The notes under the pieces were generated by a model. The model saw only the letters and a program-made list of their open reading frames with translations, was not told the DNA's origin and ran no database searches. Positions 28,501 to 40,500 of a DNA stretch of 64,000 nt are shown piece by piece. The DNA is taken from assembly GCA_013400155.1 (NCBI GenBank), contig VXBM01000015.1, forward strand, positions 479,316-543,315, given 5' to 3'. The position numbers and the translations under genes were made by a program. Numbering within the stretch: the first letter of the stretch is position 1; the number at the start of each line of letters is the position of its first letter. The stretch comes from Helopsaltes ochotensis. Its lineage: Eukaryota; Chordata; Aves; Passeriformes; Locustellidae.

Positions 28501-31500
28501 ATCTCTCCCCAAAAAAGATGTGACTATTTCCAGTCTCCTTCAAAGCATTAAAAGTTGTCAATTTATTAATTGAAAATTACAATGAAGTCAAATTCTTGCA
28601 CCAGTTACAATCAGCAGCTATAGCAATAATCCTTTTGTGTTGACCCAAACCTGCAGAGATTCACGGCTTTGTGTCAGGCACGGTGGTTCATTGAGAAGAG
28701 ATTTATCCCAATCACGTGCTCCTTGTGGAGGATTCTCCTGCCAGCTCTCTACAAATTCTGTTACATCATCTGTCAGTTTTCCTAGACAAGACACATACAG
28801 AGTCACACAGTGACTTAGAAGAACAACAGTGTTTCTATAGGATTTCCCAGGGAAACGTTTGAAAAACCAAAGCACATCAAGAAGAGAACACCTAACCCTT
28901 CCTACTACTAAGTGAATCAGCTGAAATCAATCTGGTCCTTTCAAGAAGCAAAAAATACTTTTAAAAGGAACTACAGAAGTGGACTTTTGGATGGCAGAAA
29001 GCAGCTTACTCAAACGATTTGGCAAGGAAGGGATTTAAGGGAGAAGGACTGTGCCTGCCTTAGTCCACCAATGGAATAAAGAAGAGCTTTAATAAAAAGC
29101 TTAAATAAACTAATACATAATACATAGGTCTATGCTGTTACTTTATAAAAAGCTCCCAACAGGGAGTCCAAAACCCAAGAAAGATGAGGTATTCCTGGGT
29201 CACTGCAGTGGTACAATATGATTGACCGAATTAGCCAAAAACAGGTGTGATTCTTATTAAAGTAGAAATGTCCATACTAGGGTTAAACCAACTACTCCAT
29301 CATTATTATTATCCACCTGGGACATGTGATATTGATTACTACTTGGATTACCCAGAAATGCATATCTTACCACATCTTTGCTACTTCTGCTTCCCAAGCC
29401 AAGTGGATAAAGCTCATGCACAGTGAATCCACTTGTGCTACAAATGCAGCTTTAAGGGACAGAGACACTGAGAAAGGTGAGAGGAGAGAGAAAATTCTCC
29501 GGGGAAATGACCCCTTGATCTTGGTATTAGTATAAACGACTTAATTTAGTGAGTAAAGTATTAGTGGGGGTAATTAACAGTGCAGGGCCGATGCTTTCTG
29601 AAACTGAGTGGAATGCATGAACAACAGAGGAAACCACATCCACTCTGAGCTTTGAAGCAGTGCTCTACAGAAATATCCTGAAGTTAAAGAGGAGGAACCA
29701 GCAGTTAAAACAGCTCAAAGCAATGATTTCCTCAAGTTTTTTTGGCCTCACTTGAGGTATTTTTCAAGGTACATGATTTTTTCCTCCTGTTTTTTTTTTC
29801 TTACTCATTTTATATATGTCTTCACTCACTAGTTACTGAAAACCAAGCCTTTTGGAAGTGTCTAAAGTTGACATTGAAAGATCACTGATTATTTCTGAAA
29901 GTGTTAGCACATATGAAATGCCAGATCAAACAGGATTTGATAGTTTTCTTTAATTTGATTTACTTATTATTGATTTATTTCTAATAGCAATACCTCAGGC
30001 TTCCACAGGCCGCAAAATTTCTAGAAGAGCAGTGGATATTTAAAGACAAATTTTACCTTTCAGGTCCCAGGAAACTGAAGTACAAATACCATTGTAGGTA
30101 ATTGAGTAAGGAGTAAGACAACTTTAAGATCTTCCTTCCTAGAGCCCCACCTACATTGAAATCGGTCCTCTTCATTAAATATCATTTAGCAGAAGTATTT
30201 CCATACCATATTTTCCATTTCAAAAGTCACCCATCTCAAATTCAATCAGCATTACAACTAAAAGCTAAGCAAAGGAGCATTTATTTCACCAGGAAAAAAA
30301 AAATCAAAACCACCACATCACACAACAGGAATTATCTTAGATACTCACCATAACTAGTTTCCAGATCATCCTGCAGGATAGCATTATTGTTTCCACACAG
30401 TCCATGGGTTTTGCCCAGGTACTCTGGTGCCATTTTGATGTAAACTGCAGATGTACCATCCCAAGCCAGGGTAAAGGCATACTGGTGCCTGACCAGGAAG
30501 TATCCAGCTAGTTTTTCAATGTGCAAGTTTCCAATAACATAAGGCAATTGTACTCTGCATAACACACAGAAACAAAAATATCATCACATTATTAAATATA
30601 ACCATTAAAAATAAATTACTTGCTGATACCTTCCTCATACAATTGAAAATCCCTGATGTAAATATTAAACAACTCCACTAAACCAGATGAATTTACAAAT
30701 AAATAGCAAAAATCATGAATGCCAATGACTATACTTTATTCTATATACCACTAATTTAGGTATCACCTTTCTCAGACACTACTCTGTAACATGACTGCAA
30801 TTACCCAAATCCTTTGTAGGTGACTTCACTGCTCATCTTTATCTGTTCATCTCCAGAGAAGAATAAACTAATAGACCTTTTGCAGGAATAAGGAGAAGAA
30901 TGACATTCAGGATCGTTATTCACCTGCCAAATAAAAATCACAAAGTCAACGTTTTAATCAAATTCTTTGTCATAAACACATAACAGAACTAATATCCCCA
31001 AATCTGCACTCATCATGGGAACAAAAAGTTTGGTCTCCCCCTTGTGGAAAAAAGTGAGCAGTGTTTTCATAGGCACAGTCATAGAGTGGTCTTTTCACAG
31101 CTTTGAGTGAACAAAGCAGGCTCTGGAAGAACTCATCACTCTTATTCCATCTGTTTACTTTCTATGCTATGGTAACTGGTAGTCCACATCATGTTAAATT
31201 CATACCTAGGTTGCGTTTTACAACCCCCTATTATCATGTCAAGTAATTTTTAATCTTTTAAAATTAGTACATCATTAATATGTTCAACAACAGTTCAAAA
31301 GAATGTAGAAGAACCATTCCCTACCTGTATGGAAAAGCTCTGTTCATCTAATTCAGTGTGTCTCACAAGGGCATATGTGGATTTCCCAGAAAAGTAGTAA
31401 TAGAGTCCATCAAAAGTTTCAAAATTATATTGGCCCCATGTCCTGCATATATGATCTCTTTCAGCACCTGTGTTATACACTAACAAAAGGAGAGTCACTT

Positions 31501-34500
31501 GAGACACAGCCTCGGTTTTTTTGCTACAAAAGGAGTTGAGATGGGGCAGTGCATGCGAGATGCTGTGAAATATAATGACATAAAAGAGAGGAGGGAGAAA
31601 GTGCTACAGCATGAAGGGAACCTTTAGGCAGAGATTAGTCATTGTAGCTGTGGGAACATGAGTGCAATCCCAGAAAGGCAGTCAGATTTCTCTCCTTACA
31701 CACCTGTCTGGCATCTCGGTCCCGTCGCATTAAACCGGCTGCAGTTGCACAGCTCTCTGTGGAGACACTCGCCTCCATTGAAACACGTAAGTGAACCTGA
31801 GTGGAAGAAAACAAGGCATGTCAAAAATAAATTCTGATATTTTTCTTTCTGAAGACCCAGTTCTTTCACTGAATGGAACTCTGAGAATGATAGGAGTTGC
31901 TAACTTAGCATTAAAGCATCCTGGAGAATCTAACCAGCCCCACAAAAATGAAGCCTTGTGAGAGCTTCAAGTTATGCAGCCATATTAACAAATCTATTGC
32001 ACCTTCAGTGAAGTCAAATCAAAATTTCTGTGACATCTGTTAGTGTAACATGTTTTCAGTCCCCAAAGCAAGGACTAGAAGAAGTGGACAAGTACCGCAC
32101 CACAAAGAAGCCCAGTGCCTACATCCACACACAAGTAACATCCTGTGGGTAAGCTCTGCCAGGATGAGAGCAGGCTACCTTAGAAATACATAGGTTCTGA
32201 TCCCAGTTGTGTACCTATCTGCCTGCCCTCCTTTCATCTCACAGCTTCCACCTACATCAACCACAAGCACTTTCCATAAAGACACAGATCCCTGACTTGA
32301 AATGACAGGTTTGGGTTTAGGGGAGGGCGGTGTTGTTTTTGGGTTTTTTTGTTGGTGGTGTTGTTTTTAGTTTCTTTTTTAATTTCTATTTTCCCTGTGA
32401 AGATCCCTATCAAAATATGACAAAAGTTTTCAGAGTCTAAAGAAAAATGTGCACAAGGAGAAACAAAGTTTCCTGTTACTAAATTTAAACTGCATGATTA
32501 AAGTTTTTTTTAGCAGTTGTGTACCATTTACTTCTTTTGCTTGTATTTGCTCCTATAAAGTTTAAGAAAGGATTTTAATTCTAACAATTTACTATTATGC
32601 AACCACAGTAGTTTTCATAGAATACAAAATTGATTGGTTTTATTGCAGAAGGCAGATAAGTTGCTCAGAAGAAACTGTTTCAGAAAGATACAAACTGAAG
32701 GCTCAGCCTTCTTTTCTTTATCTTTACAAATACATCATTCTTGAAAAAAAAATCCTAGAATGGCTCAGGTTGGAAGGGGCCTTAAAGACGATCTCATTCC
32801 AACAGCACTGGACCAGGTCTCTAAGCCCCATCCCACCTGGCCTTGAACACTTCCAAGGGTGGGACATCCACACTTCTCTGAGCAACTTCTTTGAGTCTCA
32901 TCATCCTTACAGTAAACAGCTTCTTATTATTCACCACCTGAACTTACTCCCTTTCAGTATCAAGCCATTATCATTTCTATTTACAATCACATTAGAAACA
33001 ATAAGTAATTATTTGAAGATTTTCAAAATATCCAAATAATTAATTTTGATTCCCTTTGTTACAAGAAGCAGTCTCCCACCCCCCAACCAAAAAAACCCAC
33101 CAAAAACAAAACAAAACAAACAAAAAAAAAAAGAAGTGGGGGGGGAACGGAGAAAAAAAGTGAAAAGCAAAGGCCATGCTCAAAAGAGTAAAGCAGGCAA
33201 AGCAGGTAGACAAAGTAAAAGGCAATGCTTTTTGCCTGCTGGCCCAGCTATCCTGCTCCTTTCCCTGCCTGGCCAGCATCAGGTCAATAAAAACTAATGC
33301 AGGCACCGTGCAGAAAGGTCCCTTCTTACAGTGACTGAGCCATCTCATTTACATGCTCACAGTGACCAAACTTGTCAATAATGCAAAACCCTGTTCCTCT
33401 TGTCAAGAGAGGTAGACATTGATCTCTTTCATCTTGAGTGTTGTGAGACCTGTGTAACCAGAGCTCTAGTCTCTGTTCTTTTCTTCTCCAAGATTATGCC
33501 CTGTTGCCTGTCCAGTTACAATAATGTGCAATTAGGCTTCAAGTCATGTTCCTCTGAGCTGCAGAGGAAGCTAGCCCCCTTTTGATGTTTCAGGTTGAAT
33601 GACTCCACTCTACGCATGGCTCAGGTAACCTGCTCCAAGCCACGTTTGTTCAGATTGTGCAAACAGTCAGCTGACCTGGGGACCCTTGCTGTCACTGTGA
33701 AGGATCTCCCTGGCTCTTTTAGAGAGAAAGGGCATTAGCCAAACCTGAATCTAAAAATCAAATGACTCAATCATGAGCATTTTCTTCTTTATGAAGATCT
33801 CTTCCATGTGTGTATGATTCTAAGAAAATATGATCATCTCAGCAATTGTATTTCTTTATATCCCTTTTTACATCACTGTTAAGTGTCTTTGCTTACACTG
33901 CATAGAACAGCTGTGTGTGCAAACATTTGTTATCCTTAAGCAGGTAATGGGGAAAACAACAGTGTTTCACTTCACATTTAGTGCTCCTACTACAGTAAAT
34001 GTGGCCTTCTTTAATCATTCCATTATGCTCCATTAACACAGAAATACTTCCTAAAGTATTCAGAATAAATATCCTATAACAAGGGGTTCATTCTAATCTT
34101 TGTCATTAAGGGAATATGAGCTCTTCAAATAAGCTAACACATATGACCACATCAAAAGTTTCTCTCTCCTACAGAAATGTGAGAAACAGTTTAATACTTG
34201 CAGAAAGGGAAAAGACATCAAGACTAACTGAAAGTTGAAATTAGGAAAACTTATGGAGGAATATTTTGTCCTCCATTAACCTGAAAGCGACACCTATTAA
34301 AAACTCCTCAGCTCCTCTTTCCCCTTTGACATTATGCCAGTTGAGTGCACTGGACTGGAATCTGAAACTGAAAACTGGTGAGACTTTTCTAGCAGAAAAT
34401 AGTAGGCCTAAGTAGCACAATTGGACTCACATAAGTAATAATGGCATTTCTAACCAGTGTTGCCACTAGAACCTGCAGATCAGCCTGATAATACTACCAT

Positions 34501-37500
34501 GGCTGTGATGAAGCAACCAGCCTCTAATTCCTTCTTTATCAAATAAGGTGAAAACTTGAGATCATCCTGTAACACAGGTCTGAATTCTTTTCTGTTGATC
34601 TCAACTACTCTAAACCCTCATAATTACTGACTAGGCTGCAGCTCCATGGGTAGGGTTATTTTAGTCCTTCGAGCACATGGACCTCCCTTTCAGTTCATCC
34701 CCTTTTTAAATTCTTCTATGTGCAGTAGCAGAACCTTGAGCCCATTATTTACCACAGACTTTGAAAAAGTGTGACTGTAATCCAGCCAACATCACTGCAA
34801 GGGGCTCTGCAGAGCAGCGTCCAAGCTTCATGGGGAGACATTCTTTAGCAGCACCATGATAGCTGTTCAAAGGCATCTTGCATCTTTATCAAAATACACA
34901 TTTATTTTTAAATATTATTACTGATACAATATATTTTATGGCTTTGCATCTCTGATATGGTGCACACTTAGCTTTATCTGCCTTCTTACTTCTCCTATGA
35001 ATACTTAAAATCCCGAATTTATTTCAGTTCCATTTGACCTCTATGTCCTGACTTGTTCATCCATGATTTGGTCTTCTGATCCAACATGCTCATTAGGAAT
35101 AAAATAAATAATTTATATAGGGCAGAGCCCTTCAGCATGAAGTGAGATGGAGTCATTAAAGAAATGCTCTTCTCTTGGAGCACAAGGAGGTAACTGCAAA
35201 GAAATCTTCTCTATGTATTCCACACAAAAGATATTAAATCAGAGACATCTAAATTAAAGCTTTTTCACTTTCATTCAAGAAAACGTCCGTTTTTAAATAC
35301 TTGATTTTTGCTTAAGCTATCACATGAATACAAATGCTTGAGCTCAGGTCTGACCTCACAGTAATATACCATTATTATCAGCACACTACTAATTCTTGAA
35401 TATTTCTGCCTGATGTGTATCATCCTGTAATTATTTTTCCATAAAACATTAAGTACTCCCTAGTGCTACTATTTTGTCTACTATTTAAGATACAGCATGA
35501 AAAAAAAAAATTGCTCAATGCAAAATAGTAGACACAGGTTTCCTTTCAGGGTATTCATCCAAGATTCACTTGGACAGAAAAGTTTAAGTATGAAAGATTA
35601 ATTTAGAGATCTGAAGTGATAAAGTTTTGCTTAAACAAGATAGATACAAGATCCAGCCCATGCCTTCAATTCCTATGATTCTGCCTAGATATCAACTGTG
35701 ATCCAAACAGTTTTAGAAATTCGGAGTCACTTACAGAAATAGACACAAATTACATTTTTTCAGAATTCTTTAAAAATAACACATTTTTAAAGTAGCTATG
35801 CAAGAGTTGAAGGTAAGTTCAGTTTCAGAAGAGTCTGACAGTAATCACAGTACTAAAATGAACAATTATTTAAAAATCAACAAATTTTATTCTTGAATGG
35901 AAAGCTGAAAACGAAAAGTAGATCAGGATAAAATTTTACAAGAAACCTAAATTAGATCTAGAGCCACACATAAAAGCGTAGAATATATGCTTAAAATGTA
36001 ATATTTAAATTTTTGCAGTCAACATCCTTGAAATTCTGTATTTTGTAACTCCGCATCATTTCCATTGCGTGTTTCTCTAGGTGCAAGCTTTCAGGTGTTC
36101 CTTCAGCTATGGGAGAATTAATACAGCAAGTATTTCCTGCATTCCTTTTTACCGTTCAACTTCAGTCTTTGAAAGCACCTGCCCGCAGCGGCACAGATTT
36201 TCCCTGGCATACAGGCTTCAGCAGGATGCAACACAGCCCAGGGCCAAGCACCTCCTTGCTCTAGGATGTAAAATTTTCCTCTCTGGGGTTCTGAGGTGAA
36301 TTAGGCAGATGCAATTTTAACCCTTCAATTCCAAGATCCTTCCAGTTAGCTGCATATTTTCTGCTCTGGTACATCTCCTGAAATCAGTTCTCAAGCACAC
36401 ATTGTAAGGGACAAGTATCTTCTATGACTCATTCCTGCTACAGCAATTCAACACATGGAAATTTGTAGTGTTTAGAATGTTAGAAATTCTCAGCAGTAGC
36501 CTGAATACTTCCAGAAATCATTTTGTCTGCCTGTCCCAGGTTCTTAATATGCGGGGGGGCAGGAGTTTCCTGTTTCAGGCTTGGGGGGGTTTTTACATTT
36601 GTTTGTTATTTGCTAATTTTGCATTAATAGGATTTGTGTGGAAGTATATTAAAAGTTTAACAGCTACATAAACTACATGTTAACTTCAATTATTCTGATA
36701 CACATTTCAAATCCTATGTTTCCTGGCTACAAGAAACTAACACAGAACTTTTCTCTTGGCTTTTGCTCATGCTATAGCAAATTTTTTGTTCCATTGACAG
36801 ATAAGACAAGACATCACATTCTGAAATGCTTTCAATTGACTAATAGAACACAAAGGTAAAGAAATATCTCGCAAGTCATGCACTCATTCCACATAAAACA
36901 CATTGGTTTATCTTTATAGCATTACAGAACGCAAGAAAAACTGATATTGCAGGAAGAATTTACTGTAATATAATTTCATTATAATCACAGTTCTACAAGT
37001 ATTTCAAAGAATAATTTTCATAGAGACATTGCTGAAGTAGAGAAAGCACCTGATAGCCTACCTTGCTGTTTTGGTTTGGATTTTTTTCTCATTAATTTGG
37101 GTTTCCATTTGTTCAGGTTTTTAAACAAAGAGGGTTTATTATTTCATATATCCCCAGATGTTTTCAAATCCCACTCCACAGGCAGAGTTAGAGTAGCTTG
37201 CATCTCACTTTAAATTGGAGAGACCAAAAGGAAAACTATTTTTCCAAGTACTAGGAGCACCGTACAAAACAGATCAGGTTATTCTTTTGTTTTTATAATA
37301 GGTCTTTCACACACTGACAATAGACTCCATTTGCTACACACTTTACTGTGATTTAAAAAGGAACTTCCAAGCCTATGCATTCCACTGCTTAAAAGAGTTT
37401 AATAATGCTGTTTTTATTTGCCTTCGAGTATGAGTAATCATTGATAACTTTTAAAGCATGTCTTAAACAACATTACCTTTCCAATACAAGACCATCAGAA

Positions 37501-40500
37501 ATGGAAAAGCCATATGGAATATTTCTGCCTTGCAGAAACACAAACTAGAAAGAAAACAAAAACTTTGTATTGTTACATCTAGAGAGACCACCTGATAAAA
37601 CCTAATTCTCGCCCTCATAACCACATCCTCCTTTAGAAGCTTAGCCGTGGGATGAGTCAGCATGAGACATTTGTAAATATTTTGTTCTCCCTACCTCCAC
37701 ATTCGTTCTTCCATTTCTTAAATATTAGGCCTATATAAGAAGCAATAAACTTGCACATAAACCTTTGACTAAAGCTCTTTAATAGAAATCTTGCAAAGAG
37801 TTTATGTGCATGGTTTTTATTGCACACTTAAACAGTAACATCTTAGAAGCTTTTTTCCAGATCTGAAGCAAAAAAATGAAACCTATCAGTCTCAATTAAA
37901 GAAACTTTCACTAAGCAAAGACTAAACCCAGGGAAACAAACAATTATTATGACAATAAATTTCCCAGCATGATCTGCATATCTTCTTTGTAAGCTGCTTT
38001 ATTTACTATTTAAAAAAAAAAAAAAGCAAAAAAAGGGCTTAACAACTTCTTGGTCAATAAGATTGTGGAACCCTCAAAAACAGAGGCATTTTTATGAGTA
38101 TAGAGTGCTAGGTTTCTAATGCTATTTTATCATACACAATATAGCTATGATTTATTTTCATGTAGTGGAGAGAGTTCCATAGGTAATAGCTTTTATTTTA
38201 GAAATATTATGCTTCTCTAAACTCCTCTATCATTCCTTCATGTTTACCTACACACTTCCCAAAAACTTCTGAAAACAGTGTGTAGTTGAAGACACTAGAT
38301 GATTTTGGGGATGACACAACCCTGGTTACAATTTATGAATCTGTTCCACACATCATCTTGACTTTTGGGCTGCAAAACTATGAGATGCAAATTGAGACTA
38401 TTCACTGTAAGGTATGTCCCTCATCCAGTGCAATCAGACTGACTGAAGAGAAACTAGAGGGTTTGCATCACTAACTAAAATGACTCTGAATTATTTTGCC
38501 TCATTCTTCTCCTTTGTGCAAAGCAATGAGGACACATACCCTTTTCAGAGTTAACACAGAAAATCTTTACCCTTTAGCAAATACATTTTAAGTCTGTCCA
38601 CTTCTCTTCTGAAAATAAGATGACTGAAGAAACCAAAGGTGGACATTCTTTAAGCAAATTCCCACCACTGCAAGCTGGTAGTAAAAAGGACCTTATCTTT
38701 CTAACCCATAGATCGTACACCCAAAAGCATCCACAGGTTACCTCAAAAAAAACAAACAAGCAATCTCCAAGCACAAAAAAAGGTACAGGACATGCAACTT
38801 AATGGTGTCTAAACATCAATCCACATTTTCAGTATATCACTACAAGAGAAGATTTCCTTTCTGAAAATTCTTTATTACAAAAGCTGCAGTTAGCAACAGT
38901 CTTTCAAATTATCAAATCAGAACCGGGTGTAAACTTAAAGGTAGGTGAAACTCCATGACATATTTCTATACTTCTGGGTACCTTTGAGACCAAACAAGGT
39001 AGAGCCTCATTACCATTAAGGCCTGTAATAGCTACTTCAGGATTTTTTTTCTTCCTAAGAATGATTAAACAATACAGGAAAAAAAAGGGACAAGAGAAAT
39101 CACTTTATGTAGAAACATAAATAACTTACTGGATGGTCCACATTTCATACTGTGAATTCTCCTGTTCCGAGACAAGGACGGTGTCGTAGGGGAGGTGTTA
39201 TAAACTGCCATTCCAGATTCCTTTCAGAAAGAACAAAGAAATCAGCAGCTATAAACAAGACACCTAAAAGTCTCTTCAGTCCAACATTTTTTCTTCTTCC
39301 TTCCTCCTAAACATACTTCTTACTGAAGATTTCTGCTCAGTAGGGTAGCCCAGAAACAGACAAAAAATTTATTACTCGATCCTGAATTCTTGGTGGGAGA
39401 ATCTAAATCCAGGACATTCAATATTATTGGTGATTGATTTGGTTACCTGTTTGCAGTTATACGACATTTTTTCTTTGCTGAGCTTTTCCCAGGAAGAGCA
39501 GGGAGAAAGCAGAGAGAAAGGTGACTCCCTCTGAGGAGCCACGAACAAGGACTACAAAGCAATCCCTCCTTTTCCCACCCTCGAACAAGGGAGTGAGAAC
39601 CACACACCTTAATTACATTTCAGCAGCGTGCCACGACTGACAGTCGAGTTGCCAAGACAAACCACATCCAAAAACCTGAGTGCTGAGCTGTAGTGACCCG
39701 ACACTGCCAGCTCGTTTACCTCTACCGAGAAGCAAAAAGGCTCCCACAAAGCAATTGTTGCTGATGAGCCACACCACACCACAGCTCTTCCTCGAGCAAG
39801 GTTGTTTTGTACAAACACAACTTCTTGAACAAGTCACACAATCTTCTCTCGCAGCTTTAACACTAAAATTTCGTGCAGGATTGACCGTCCTCGCAGCTGG
39901 GATAAAATACATATTCGAGGGCAAGTCCTGAAGAGTCACCAAGGGTAGAACAGACACCCACGATAGGGATGGTATCACAGCAATATACAGATATATTACT
40001 GAGCAAGAGAAGCACATTATTATCCCGATGACAGCCAAAACACCCATCGCTCTGTCTCCCCGTACAGCGGCACTGGGACACCCGGCACCCCTGCACTCAT
40101 GAGCCCTGGATGCAATGTGGTAGATGCCCTCTTCCCGGGGTCTGCCCGGCGGGAAGCAGCACATCCCAGAGGCCCGGTCTCCTCGGGGAGGCGCCGTGGG
40201 AGCCGGCCCCGCGGTGCCCCCCGCCGCTCCTCAGCCAGGCCCGCAGCCTCACCTGCCCCGCCGCCGCCCGGCCGCCCCTGCTCCGGGGTCCCGCGGTGCT
40301 GCCTCGTCTGAGGGGGGAGAAGAGAGCAGGGTTGGCTCGGCCCGGGCAGAGCACCCAGCCAGCCAGCCCCGCTGTGCCCCGACGGGCTCTCACCTGGGAA
40401 ATGGCAGGTCCCTGTCGGCGGGGAGCTGCGCCCGGGCACCCCACGGACACGGGGCTGCAAGGCAACGGCGGCAGGTTAGCGATGGCCAGAACTGCCCCGC

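Larger units (their letters stand above)
31797..39129. other. OTOG intron 4 (7.3 kb)
   Basis: A large AT-rich intron splitting the EGF-like module. It contains a CR1 fragment (32752-32985), an A-rich low-complexity tract (33080-33135) and small homopolymers near 35500 and 38011. I see no exon or RNA gene. Confidence 0.7.

Noticed and set aside
39613..40164. 183-codon minus-strand open frame in OTOG intron 3
   Set aside because: It overlaps the edge of the CpG island, has no recognisable domain, and does not splice in frame to OTOG.
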